This document shows positions 1-6,613 of a stretch of 16,828 nucleotides of DNA, piece after piece; position 1 is the first letter of the stretch; every line of letters starts with the position of its first letter. Under the pieces are notes generated by a model that had not been told where the DNA came from, did no database searches, and worked only from the letters and a program-made list of their open reading frames with translations. A program made the translations under genes and the position numbers. The stretch comes from an uncultured Clostridia bacterium (GTDB taxonomy: Bacteria; Bacillota; Clostridia; Tissierellales; Peptoniphilaceae). The DNA is taken from positions 1-16,828 of the forward strand of contig CAMEGD010000022.1 of NCBI GenBank assembly GCA_945916025.1, read 5' to 3'.

Positions 1-1029
1 ACAATAAACCACCTGTCAAATAAGCTTATGATAAATGAAGATATTAAAATAGTTGGAAACCAAATTAATGAAAGTGACTACTGTATAGTTGTAGAAAAGG
101 GCAACCAAGTCCTAATAAATGACATAAATAAGTCTATTTCAACCTTAAAGGAAAATGGAATGTACGATTATCTATTACAGAAATGGTTTGGTAAACCAGT
201 ATATAACGTTAAGGATAGACAGACAACCCTACTAAAAATATTTACATTTGTAACACTAGCAATGACAGTTTTTATCTTATTTAAAGAAAATCAAAGACGT
301 CAACTTAAAGAAACTGTAGAAAGAATTTCAAAGGAACAAAAGGAATTAGCAAAGGAATTGAGAAGATATGACAAATTAGAATTTATGGACAAAATTGTAT
401 CCTCCCTTGCCCATGAAATTAGAAATCCCCTAACTTCAGTAAAGCTTTATGTGGGTCAATTAGATAAAAAACTAGAAGACAAGAATTTCTTAAAATCCAT
501 GTCTGATGACATTCCAGAGGAAATAGAGAGGATAGACAAGCTTATTACGGACTTTTTAGGCTACTCTACACCTAGAATTGCAAAACTTGAAAAGTTAAAT
601 GTAAAGGAGGAAATACAAAACTCCTTTAGTCTCTTACACCTACAACTTAAGAAAGTAAATATAAAAAGCACCATAGGAGAAGATATTTATATAGAGTTTG
701 ACAAAAACCAACTAAAGCAAGTTTTGTTTAATATTATCCTAAATGCCATAGATGCCCTAAACAAGGTAGAAAATCCTACTATTAGAATTTGGGCAACTGA
801 ATTTGAAGAAGTTGTAAGACTAACTATATCTGACAATGGAATAGGGGTAGAACAAGACCAATTAGATATTATTTTTGATCCTTTCTACACTACAAAAAAT
901 AGTGGAAATGGCCTCGGCCTATTTGTAGTTAAGGAACTAATAAAAGAAAACAATGGGGCAATAAGTATCCAGAGTCAAGGAATTAATAAGGGAACTAGAG
1001 TAACCATAGATTTTGTGAAGGGAATATAA
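1..1029 (+). CDS. Sensor histidine kinase with extracellular solute-binding-type sensor (5' partial)
   Basis: Membrane histidine kinase, cut by the left edge. The frame is open from base 1 and the ATG at 28 has no ribosome site, so it is internal. Numbering from that ATG, residues 1-57 match the end of a family-3 amino-acid-binding (SBP_bac_3) domain (Y-C-I-V-V-E-K-G-N, then LKENGMYDYLLQKWFG). A single membrane helix lies at about 68-85 and a charged linker at 86-120. The HisKA phosphoacceptor is H129 in SLAHEIRNPL. The ATPase N-box is near N239, the G1 box is DNGIG (269-273), the F-box is DPFYTTK, and the G2 box is GNGLGL (293-298). The layout is NtrB-like. The stop directly abuts the ATG of the NtrC-type regulator, so the two form one operon and a cognate pair. 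The sensed ligand is inferred to be an amino acid such as glutamate, from the sensor fold and the downstream symporter. Confidence 0.9.
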   Translation, partial: TINHLSNKLMINEDIKIVGNQINESDYCIVVEKGNQVLINDINKSISTLKENGMYDYLLQKWFGKPVYNVKDRQTTLLKIFTFVTLAMTVFILFKENQRRQLKETVERISKEQKELAKELRRYDKLEFMDKIVSSLAHEIRNPLTSVKLYVGQLDKKLEDKNFLKSMSDDIPEEIERIDKLITDFLGYSTPRIAKLEKLNVKEEIQNSFSLLHLQLKKVNIKSTIGEDIYIEFDKNQLKQVLFNIILNAIDALNKVENPTIRIWATEFEEVVRLTISDNGIGVEQDQLDIIFDPFYTTKNSGNGLGLFVVKELIKENNGAISIQSQGINKGTRVTIDFVKGI

Positions 1030-2367
1030 ATGAAAAATAAATTACTAATAATAGATGATGAAGAAAAAATCCTTAAGACTTTGACCTTTTTGTTAGAAGA
1101 CACTTATGAGGTATTTACAGCACTAAACAGCATTGAAGCCTATAAATTTTTTACAAGAGAAGACATATCTCTAGTCTTGCTGGACTTAAGTCTGGGAGAA
1201 GAAAGTGGCTTTGATCTTATGAATAAGATGCTGAAATACAATAATGAAGCAGTCATAATTATTATGACTGCATATTCTTCCATTGAAAATTCCATAGAGG
1301 CAATAAAGTCTGGAGCCTATTATTTTGTTCCTAAGCCAATAGACCTTGACCAGCTAATTATACTTTTAAATGAAGCAAATAAAAGTCTTATGATGAAGGA
1401 AAAAATAAAGCACCTTGAAGGCTATGTAAAAAAAGACTTTATAGGCAGGTCTGATTCGATTTTAAGGATTACTAGTATTATAGACAAGGTTAAAGACACA
1501 AATGCAACTATATTAATTACAGGAGAAACTGGAACTGGAAAAGAACTAATTTCCCAAAAGATACACAGGACTAGTAATAGGGTAAATCAACCCTTTGTTT
1601 CCATAAACTGCTCAGCAATACCTAAGGAGCTCTTAGAAAGTGAATTATTTGGATACAAGAAAGGGGCCTTTACTGGAGCAACATCTGATGAAATTGGGAT
1701 CATTAGAAAGGCAGACAAGGGGACCTTGCTCCTAGATGAAATGGGAGAAATGGATCTTAACTTACAGGCAAAACTTTTAAGATTTCTACAAGAGAGAAAG
1801 GTTAGGCCAATAGGTTCATCTGAAACCTATGACGTAGATGTAAGGATAATTTGTGTTACTAATAGGAACTTAAAAGAAAGGGTAAGCCAGGACCTTTTTA
1901 GGGAGGACCTATATTATAGAATAAATGTAATTAACATTGAAACTCCACCTTTAAGGGACAGGCTAGAAGACTTAGACTATTTTATAGATTACTTTATTAA
2001 TATGTATAATATTTCCTTTAATAGAAGTGTGAAGGGCTTAAGCCAACCTGCTTATGACTATTTGAAAAATTATGACTTTCCTGGAAATGTTAGGGAACTA
2101 GAAAATATTATCCAAAGGGGAGTATTATTAACTAACAAAGAATATATAGGTTTAGAAGATTTAGCAAATAATCAAGCTTTTTCTAACATGAACAACAGGG
2201 ACAATAACTATCTAATTATTTATCCAGGAGAAACTTTAAAAGAAGTTGAAAAGAAATTAATAGAATTTGAGCTAAAAAACAATGAAGGAAATAAAAACTT
2301 AACAGCCAAAAAACTAGGTATTTCTGAAAGGGGAATTAGATACAAAATCGACGAATACAAGCTATAA
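1030..2367 (+). CDS. NtrC-family sigma-54-dependent response regulator
   Basis: Phosphorylation-controlled activator of sigma-54 RNA polymerase, 445 aa and complete. The receiver domain spans about 1-120, with acidic pocket D9-D10 and phosphoacceptor D52 in LLDLSL. The AAA+ domain spans about 138-365: Walker A GETGTGKE (165-172), sigma-54-contacting GAFTGA loop (212-217), Walker B GTLLLDEMG (231-239), and FRED near 290. A Fis-type helix-turn-helix lies at about 403-440 (AKKLGISERGIRYKI). All key residues are present, so it should be functional. The start codon follows the kinase stop with no gap, and GGGA seven bases upstream is a weak ribosome site, which suggests translational coupling. Its probable target is the adjacent sigma-54 promoter at 2498-2513 that precedes the symporter gene. 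That pairing is inferred from position, but the promoter match is excellent. Confidence 0.95.
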   Translation: MKNKLLIIDDEEKILKTLTFLLEDTYEVFTALNSIEAYKFFTREDISLVLLDLSLGEESGFDLMNKMLKYNNEAVIIIMTAYSSIENSIEAIKSGAYYFVPKPIDLDQLIILLNEANKSLMMKEKIKHLEGYVKKDFIGRSDSILRITSIIDKVKDTNATILITGETGTGKELISQKIHRTSNRVNQPFVSINCSAIPKELLESELFGYKKGAFTGATSDEIGIIRKADKGTLLLDEMGEMDLNLQAKLLRFLQERKVRPIGSSETYDVDVRIICVTNRNLKERVSQDLFREDLYYRINVINIETPPLRDRLEDLDYFIDYFINMYNISFNRSVKGLSQPAYDYLKNYDFPGNVRELENIIQRGVLLTNKEYIGLEDLANNQAFSNMNNRDNNYLIIYPGETLKEVEKKLIEFELKNNEGNKNLTAKKLGISERGIRYKIDEYKL

Positions 2368-2371
2368 ACTA

Positions 2372-2406
2372 TGCAAACTTTGCAACTATGCAAAAATTGC
2401 ATAGTT
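2372..2406. promoter_or_regulatory. Candidate upstream activator (enhancer) sites for the NtrC-type regulator
   Basis: Two TGCAA-type dyads lie side by side: TGCAAACTTTGCA (2372-2384) and ATGCAAAAATTGCAT (2388-2402). Their centres are 17 bp apart and each is preceded by ACT(A). They sit about 100-125 bp upstream of the sigma-54 promoter, the usual distance for an NtrC-type enhancer. The second dyad is also the terminator stem, but the first is not needed for termination. Binding by the adjacent regulator is inferred. Confidence 0.5.
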
Positions 2407-2411
2407 TTTTT
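2384..2411 (+). terminator. Rho-independent terminator of the two-component operon
   Basis: A perfect 10-bp stem, AACTATGCAA (2384-2393) with TTGCATAGTT (2397-2406) and a three-base AAA loop, runs into seven T residues (2405-2411). It lies 17 bases after the regulator stop. It also forms half of a repeated dyad that may act as an activator site. Confidence 0.8.
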
Positions 2412-2497
2412 ATCTTTAATTTTCTCTTACTTAATAAAAAAGTTGATGAAAGGAGGATAATCAAGTAAATAAAAATAAATATAATAAACTAATATCT

Positions 2498-2513
2498 TGG
2501 CACAAGAATTGCA
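2498..2513 (+). promoter_or_regulatory. Sigma-54 (-24/-12) promoter for gltS-ftcD
   Basis: TGGCAC (2498-2503), five bases, then TTGCA (2509-2513) matches the sigma-54 consensus TGGCAC-N5-TTGCA exactly, with the invariant GG and GC at the required spacing. Transcription should start near 2523-2526, giving a leader of roughly 85 bases before gltS. An NtrC-type activator is encoded immediately upstream. Confidence 0.92.
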
Positions 2514-2536
2514 ATATATAGACATATAGAAAACAT

Positions 2537-2573
2537 TTTCGTTTAAAAGGAGGTGTAGATAGCATAAACGAAA
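2537..2573 (+). other. Inverted repeat with an internal ribosome-site-like sequence in the gltS leader
   Basis: TTTCGTTTA (2537-2545) and TAAACGAAA (2565-2573) form a perfect 9-bp stem. The 19-base loop holds AAAGGAGG, a strong Shine-Dalgarno-like sequence with no ATG at a proper distance. A frame without ATG continues from ATA at 2564 to a TGA that overlaps the gltS start (ATGA, 2611-2614). It may be a decayed or unusual leader peptide, or a regulatory RNA structure. The function is unknown. Confidence 0.4.
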
Positions 2574-2610
2574 TATTGGAAATTATTATTTTGTTATCAA
2601 GGAGGATATC

Positions 2611-3867
2611 ATGAGTTTTGAAGTAATTGAAAATTTATTTACAATTAATATCGATATGGTAATGACAACTGCTTTTGCGGCGATTTTACTACTTTTTGGA
2701 TACTATGTAGTTAGTAAAGTAAATTTTTTAGAAAAATATTGTATACCTGCAGCAGTAGTCGGTGGTTTTATATTTATGATAGTGACTTTTTTAGGTCATA
2801 TAACTAATAGTTTTGCATTTAGTTTTGATACAACTCTACAAACTTTCTTAATGCTTATGTTTTTTACAACAGTAGGCTTGGGAGCAAGTTTATCAATACT
2901 AAAAAAAGGTGGAAAACTTTTAATAATTTATTGGCTAATAGCTGGGGCTCTATCAATATTCCAAAATATTATTGGAGTATCAGTATCTAAAATAGTAGGT
3001 CTTGAATATGCTTATGGTCTATTAAGTTCTGCAATCTCTATGATAGGTGGACATGGAGCAGGCCTATCTTATGGAAATGATTTTCTAGAAATGGGATACC
3101 AAGCTGGTCCTCTAGTAGGGGCAGCAGCACCAACATTTGGTTTAATAACTGCAGTATTAATTGGTGGACCGATAGCTAGAAAATTAATCGTAAGTAATAA
3201 CTTAAGTCCAGATGGCAGTGATACTTTAGATATAGATGAATCTATAACTGACATAAATGCAAAAAGTAAAGAAAAACTTACAAGTTTAGACGTTCTAAAA
3301 AATGTAACTGCAATCTTGGTAAGTATGGCACTAGGAACACTAGTATCAGGATGGATTAGTGGCCTTATAAATATGTCTTTCCCAACTTATGTAGGAGCAA
3401 TGTTTATAGCTGTTATTCTAAGAAACCTAAACGAAAAGTTCCACTTCTACAAATTTAATTTTAGCTTAGTAGATGGAATCGGAGATGTTGCCTTAGGCCT
3501 ATACCTATCTATGGCAATTATGACTTTAAAGATGTGGGAACTTGTAGGCCTAGCAGGTGGAATGTTTGCAGTACTAATTAGTCAAGCTATATTCATTGCA
3601 TTATTTGGGTACTTTGTAGTATTTAGACTACTTGGAAAAGACTACGATGCAGCAGTTATGGTAGCTGGTTTAATAGGTCATGGTTTAGGTGCTACACCTA
3701 CAGCAGTTGTAAACTTAGGTGCTGTAACTCAAAAATATGGTGAATCTAGAAAGGCTTGGATGATAGTTCCAATAGTTGGTGCTTTCTTAGTTGACCTTAT
3801 TTATCAACCACAAACAATTTGGTTTATTAAAACCTTTGTACAAGATATAAGTACAGCTTTACTTTAA
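2611..3867 (+). CDS. gltS: Sodium/glutamate symporter (GltS family)
   Basis: Polytopic inner-membrane carrier of 418 aa, the usual GltS length (about 400). The family couples glutamate uptake to sodium. About ten hydrophobic segments are visible, arranged as two halves separated by a hydrophilic stretch at about 195-228. Each half carries the family's glycine-rich re-entrant signature: GGHGAGLSYG at 146-155 and GHGLGATPTA at 356-365. The start is supported by AAGGAGG (2599-2605) five bases upstream. It is transcribed from the sigma-54 promoter and probably together with ftcD, which starts 37 bases later with no terminator between them. The substrate is most likely glutamate, though a related dicarboxylic amino acid or a formimino-glutamate-like compound cannot be ruled out given the ftcD neighbour. 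Confidence 0.9.
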   Translation: MSFEVIENLFTINIDMVMTTAFAAILLLFGYYVVSKVNFLEKYCIPAAVVGGFIFMIVTFLGHITNSFAFSFDTTLQTFLMLMFFTTVGLGASLSILKKGGKLLIIYWLIAGALSIFQNIIGVSVSKIVGLEYAYGLLSSAISMIGGHGAGLSYGNDFLEMGYQAGPLVGAAAPTFGLITAVLIGGPIARKLIVSNNLSPDGSDTLDIDESITDINAKSKEKLTSLDVLKNVTAILVSMALGTLVSGWISGLINMSFPTYVGAMFIAVILRNLNEKFHFYKFNFSLVDGIGDVALGLYLSMAIMTLKMWELVGLAGGMFAVLISQAIFIALFGYFVVFRLLGKDYDAAVMVAGLIGHGLGATPTAVVNLGAVTQKYGESRKAWMIVPIVGAFLVDLIYQPQTIWFIKTFVQDISTALL

Positions 3868-3904
3868 GAGATAATTTGAAATATTTTGAAAGGATGCTAT
3901 TAAA

Positions 3905-4807
3905 ATGGACGAAATAAAAAAATTGGTAGAATGTGTTCCTAACTTTTCAGAAGGTAGGGACTTGGACTTAGTAGAAAAAATCATAGATGAGGCAAGAAAC
4001 ACAGATGTTACTATCTTAGATTATTCTTCTGACCCAGACCACAACAGGACAGTTTTAACAATGATTGGATCTCCAGAAGAAATTAAAAAGGCAGCAATAA
4101 ATACAGCAAAAAAAGCAGCTGAACTTATAGATATGTCTAAACATGAAGGTGCCCATCCTAGAATGGGAGCTACTGATGTAATTCCTTTTACTCCAGTACT
4201 AAATGTTGAAATGGCTGAATGTATAGAAATTTCTAAGGAAGTTGCAGAAGAAATTAGTTCTTGGGGAGTTCCAATTTTCCTATATGAAGAATCTGCAACA
4301 GCAGAAGATAGAAGAAATCTTGCATCTATAAGAAAAGGCCAATACGAAGGCTTCTTTGAAAAGATTAAAGAAGAAAACTGGAAGCCAGATTTTGGACCAC
4401 AAGAAATGAACGAAAAAAGCGGAGTAACTGCAGTAGGAGCAAGAGTTCCACTAGTAGCATTTAATATTATTCTAAATACACCAGATGTTGAAATAGCTAA
4501 TGCAATAGCAAAAAAAGTTAGAAACATCGGCGGAGGCCTTAGATATGTTAAGGGCATTGGCCTAAAAATGGAAGAAAGAAATGTTACTCAAGTTTCTATG
4601 AATCTAGTAAACTACGAAAAAACTAGAGTTTATCAAGCCTTTGAAATGGTAAAAATGGAAGCTAGAAGATACGGAGTAAATGTAATTGGCTCAGAAGTAA
4701 TAGGAACTGTTCCTATGAAATCTCTAATTGAGGCAGCAGAATACTATTTGCAAATAGAAAACTTCGAAATGAGACAAGTTCTTGAACAAAGACTTTTAGA
4801 AAACTAA
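3905..4807 (+). CDS. ftcD: Glutamate formimidoyltransferase (formiminotransferase domain only)
   Basis: Transfers the formimino group of N-formimino-L-glutamate to tetrahydrofolate, giving glutamate and 5-formimino-tetrahydrofolate. This is a late step of histidine degradation, or of purine fermentation in clostridia-like anaerobes. The 300 aa cover the N- and C-terminal formiminotransferase subdomains: ECVPNFSEGRD at 9-19, SDPDHNRTVLT at 42-52, and the catalytic-region motif HEGAHPRMGATDV at 80-92. Unlike the mammalian bifunctional enzyme there is no cyclodeaminase domain, and no fchA-like gene or other hut genes are in view. The ribosome site is AAAGGA at about 3889. Linkage to a glutamate symporter and sigma-54 control suggests use of the formimino-glutamate route for carbon or one-carbon units. 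Confidence 0.93.
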   Translation: MDEIKKLVECVPNFSEGRDLDLVEKIIDEARNTDVTILDYSSDPDHNRTVLTMIGSPEEIKKAAINTAKKAAELIDMSKHEGAHPRMGATDVIPFTPVLNVEMAECIEISKEVAEEISSWGVPIFLYEESATAEDRRNLASIRKGQYEGFFEKIKEENWKPDFGPQEMNEKSGVTAVGARVPLVAFNIILNTPDVEIANAIAKKVRNIGGGLRYVKGIGLKMEERNVTQVSMNLVNYEKTRVYQAFEMVKMEARRYGVNVIGSEVIGTVPMKSLIEAAEYYLQIENFEMRQVLEQRLLEN

Positions 4808-4814
4808 AAATTTT

Positions 4815-4841
4815 AAGAGGGTGCTTAGGCACCTTCTTTTT
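4815..4841 (+). terminator. Rho-independent terminator after ftcD
   Basis: A 10-bp stem AAGAGGGTGC / GCACCTTCTT with one G-T wobble and a TTAG loop (4825-4828) is followed by a T-rich tail. It lies eight bases after the ftcD stop and ends the gltS-ftcD unit. Confidence 0.85.
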
Positions 4842-4843
4842 AG

Positions 4844-4872
4844 TTGACTCACAATAAATAGGGTAATAAATA
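4844..4872 (+). promoter_or_regulatory. Possible sigma-A promoter for the CYTH gene
   Basis: TTGACT (4844-4849) is a good -35 box just after the ftcD terminator. The best-spaced -10 candidate is TAAATA (4867-4872, 17-bp spacer), which is weak. TAATAA at 4864 is an alternative with a short spacer. Confidence 0.4.
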
Positions 4873-4900
4873 AAAAGAAATAAAAAACGAGGTTAACTAA

Positions 4901-5878
4901 ATGGACAAAAAGAAAAAATATACAATAATAAAAGTAAATGATGAGGACTTTAATAAAATAAAAGAGGGAAATTTTCTATATTTGTACCTTGGAGAGTATG
5001 TAAATGAAGAAACTACAGCTATTATTTCTTCTCAAGGAAAGATAATAGGAAAACTTGACTTGGACAAGGCATTAACAAAAGAAAAAGACTTAGCCCTTAA
5101 GTTTTCTAAAGAGTATGATAGTGGGAATTTAGAAAAATTAAATGATTCTAAAAATTGGAACCAAGTATACATTCTTCCAATATCTAAAGTAACTACCATA
5201 AAGGCTTTTGATTTAGAAAATATTGAAGTCCTTAAAGAAAAACCTTATGTAGCAATAAAAGACCAAAGTCTAATAGATGATTTGGAATCAAAAATAAAAG
5301 AAAACTATATTAACTTTCTTGAATTTGAACAAGAGTTTAAAATTATATGTGAAGAAGAAGACTTTTATAGACTCTATGACCACTACTTCCCAGAAAAAAA
5401 ACCAAAAATACAAGTAAACCACTACTTCGACAAGGATTTTACCCTTATAGAAAAGGGGACAGTCTTAAGAATAAGGGAAAAGGAAGGTTCCTATGTCCTT
5501 ACAGTAAAAACTAAGAAAAACAAGGATCAAGAGCTTTCCACAGAAGTTACAGAAAAACTTACTAGAGACCAGGCTCAAGAAATCCTAGCTAATAAAGAGC
5601 TAAAGGTAGAGGACTATATCGAAAACTCTATTAAGGGAACCTACTACCTAATGGGGAGCCTAAAGACCCAAAGGGACCAAAGAGTCATTGATAATATAGA
5701 AGTGTTTTTTGACAAAAACACCTATTTTGACCAAGTAGACTATGAAATAGAAATAGAAGGAAAGAACCAAGACCTTGTGGACTTTTTTGACTCCTTAGAT
5801 GTAGAAAAAGACCAGTCAAAAATGAATGTTACTAAGATTCAAAGATTCTTAAGAGAATACAAAAAACCAAATAAGTAA
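4901..5878 (+). CDS. CYTH domain protein with an unrecognised N-terminal half
   Basis: The 325-aa protein ends in a CYTH (triphosphate tunnel metalloenzyme) domain at about 140-320. Visible features are the entry strand EFEQEFK (141-147, an ExExK motif), NHYFDKDFTLIEKGTVLRIR at about 173-192, YVLTVKTK at 198-205, and YEIEIEG at 281-287. The closest known type is the YjbK-like group of inorganic triphosphatases or (p)ppGpp/polyphosphate-linked tunnel enzymes, which act on triphosphates with a divalent metal. Residues 1-130 are not part of CYTH and I do not recognise them. They have short beta-like stretches (FLYLYLGEY, IISSQGKIIGKL) and no membrane segment. Its own terminators on both sides make it monocistronic. 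The enzymatic substrate cannot be told from sequence. Confidence 0.8.
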   Translation: MDKKKKYTIIKVNDEDFNKIKEGNFLYLYLGEYVNEETTAIISSQGKIIGKLDLDKALTKEKDLALKFSKEYDSGNLEKLNDSKNWNQVYILPISKVTTIKAFDLENIEVLKEKPYVAIKDQSLIDDLESKIKENYINFLEFEQEFKIICEEEDFYRLYDHYFPEKKPKIQVNHYFDKDFTLIEKGTVLRIREKEGSYVLTVKTKKNKDQELSTEVTEKLTRDQAQEILANKELKVEDYIENSIKGTYYLMGSLKTQRDQRVIDNIEVFFDKNTYFDQVDYEIEIEGKNQDLVDFFDSLDVEKDQSKMNVTKIQRFLREYKKPNK

Positions 5879-5886
5879 ATAAGAAG

Positions 5887-5917
5887 AGCTATAGAGGAAA
5901 AAACTATAGCTTCTTTT
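5887..5917 (+). terminator. Rho-independent terminator after the CYTH gene
   Basis: The stem AGCTATAG (5887-5894) pairs with CTATAGCT (5904-5911) around an A-rich loop and is followed by TCTTTT. It starts nine bases after the stop codon. It may also stop transcription from the fetB remnant on the other strand. Confidence 0.7.
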
Positions 5918-5933
5918 GTTTAATCTAAAGTAT

Positions 5934-6230
5934 TTAATTGTGAGTAAGTAGTTGACTATCTTTATTAAAAAATGTCTTAGAAGCTAATTGCAAAAAGATT
6001 ATTACTGTCAAGGAAACTGATCCTAATATACCAAGCATTATGGCTATTTGATAGCCTATGGCAGTGAGTGGCGATATTCCAGATAAAATTTGACCAGTCA
6101 TCATACCTGGCAGAAATACAATCCCTATACCAACCATGGAATTTATTGTTGGCAATATTGCTGAATAAAAGGACTTATCTACAATATTCTTTACTACAAC
6201 CTTGGGTCTTGTCTCCTTAAGTCTACTGAG
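5934..6230 (-). pseudogene. fetB: 3' remnant of a FetB/YbbM-type ABC permease gene
   Basis: About 99 codons of the C-terminal end of a UPF0014 (FetB, iron-export-linked) permease remain on the minus strand; intact family members have about 250 residues. The conserved core is clear: SFYSAILPTINSMVGIGIV, LPGMMTGQILSG, then two hydrophobic helices. Reading upstream, the similarity continues through RLKETRPKVVVKNIVDKS and stops at an in-frame TGA (6231-6233). No start codon with a ribosome site exists, so the 5' part is gone. A TTG at 6153-6155 could start a 73-residue frame but lies inside the conserved motif. Immediately beyond the break begins a truncated MocR-like gene on the other strand, which marks a deletion junction. 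Confidence 0.8.
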
Positions 6231-6244
6231 TCAATATCTTCTAA

Positions 6245-6511
6245 GGATTTATCACTATAAAAAATGAAGGTATAGAAATTTTAGGAGCAGAAGCCGGACT
6301 TCACTTTATTGTAAGGTTAGACAAGGACTATTGGGAAATAGAAAACTTTAAAGAAAAAATGAAAGACAAGAAAATAAAAATAGATCTAATATCAGATTTT
6401 TCTAACAACAAGTGGGATAACTTTGATCTTATGGTAGGAATTGGACCGACTCCCATGGATAAGTTAGAAGAAGGGGTATTGTATTTGTTTAATAATTTGT
6501 CAAAAAAATAG
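6245..6511 (+). pseudogene. 3' remnant of a MocR-type (GntR/aminotransferase) regulator gene
   Basis: An open stretch of 88 codons ending at TAG (6509-6511) has no usable start and an in-frame stop just before it (6242-6244). The product matches the C-terminus of aminotransferase-like MocR/PdxR regulators: ILGAEAGLHFIVRL (the family's AGLH motif), a helix with IENFKEKMKDKKIKIDLIS, then FDLMVGIGPTPMDKLEEGVLYLFNNL (the final glycine-turn and helix). Intact members have about 450-480 residues with an N-terminal winged helix, so roughly four fifths is missing. It faces away from the fetB remnant, and both have lost their 5' ends at the same point. The family assignment rests on short motifs. Confidence 0.65.
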
Positions 6512-6540
6512 GAGGGCTAAAAACTTAGCTCTCCTTTATT
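6511..6540. terminator. Hairpin terminator after the MocR remnant
   Basis: A 10-bp stem GGAGGGCTAA (6511-6520) / TTAGCTCTCC (6525-6534) with one wobble and an AAAC loop is followed by TTTATT. It is the surviving terminator of the truncated regulator gene and overlaps the remnant's stop codon. Confidence 0.75.
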
Positions 6541-6613
6541 GTCTAAACAACAAGGTTCCCAGGTACCCACCTGATGCTATAGCATAGAGTAAGGATGGGA
6601 TTCTTACTTTAGT
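6536..6613 (-). pseudogene. Possible C-terminal scrap of a DUF1294-type membrane protein
   Basis: On the minus strand, between the glutathione transferase stop and the terminator, a frame reads VRIPSLLYAIASGGYLGTLLFRQ and then stops. This resembles the RIPE...GG.LG..LFRH ending of small DUF1294 membrane proteins, without its basic tail. No start is present and it overlaps the end of the transferase gene in another frame. The match is short, and chance similarity is possible. Confidence 0.3.

Noticed and set aside
28..1029. ATG at 28 as the true kinase start
   Set aside because: The frame is open to base 1, no ribosome site precedes the ATG, and the first residues are already inside a solute-binding domain that needs about 200 more residues upstream.
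4021..4557. Long minus-strand open frame (178 codons) opposite ftcD
   Set aside because: It is a mirror of a highly conserved gene, has no ribosome site, and its product has no recognisable pattern.
5934..6155. 73-codon frame as a genuine small membrane protein
   Set aside because: Homology to the FetB permease continues upstream of the TTG through SFYSAI to a disrupted point, so it is a gene remnant rather than a small gene.
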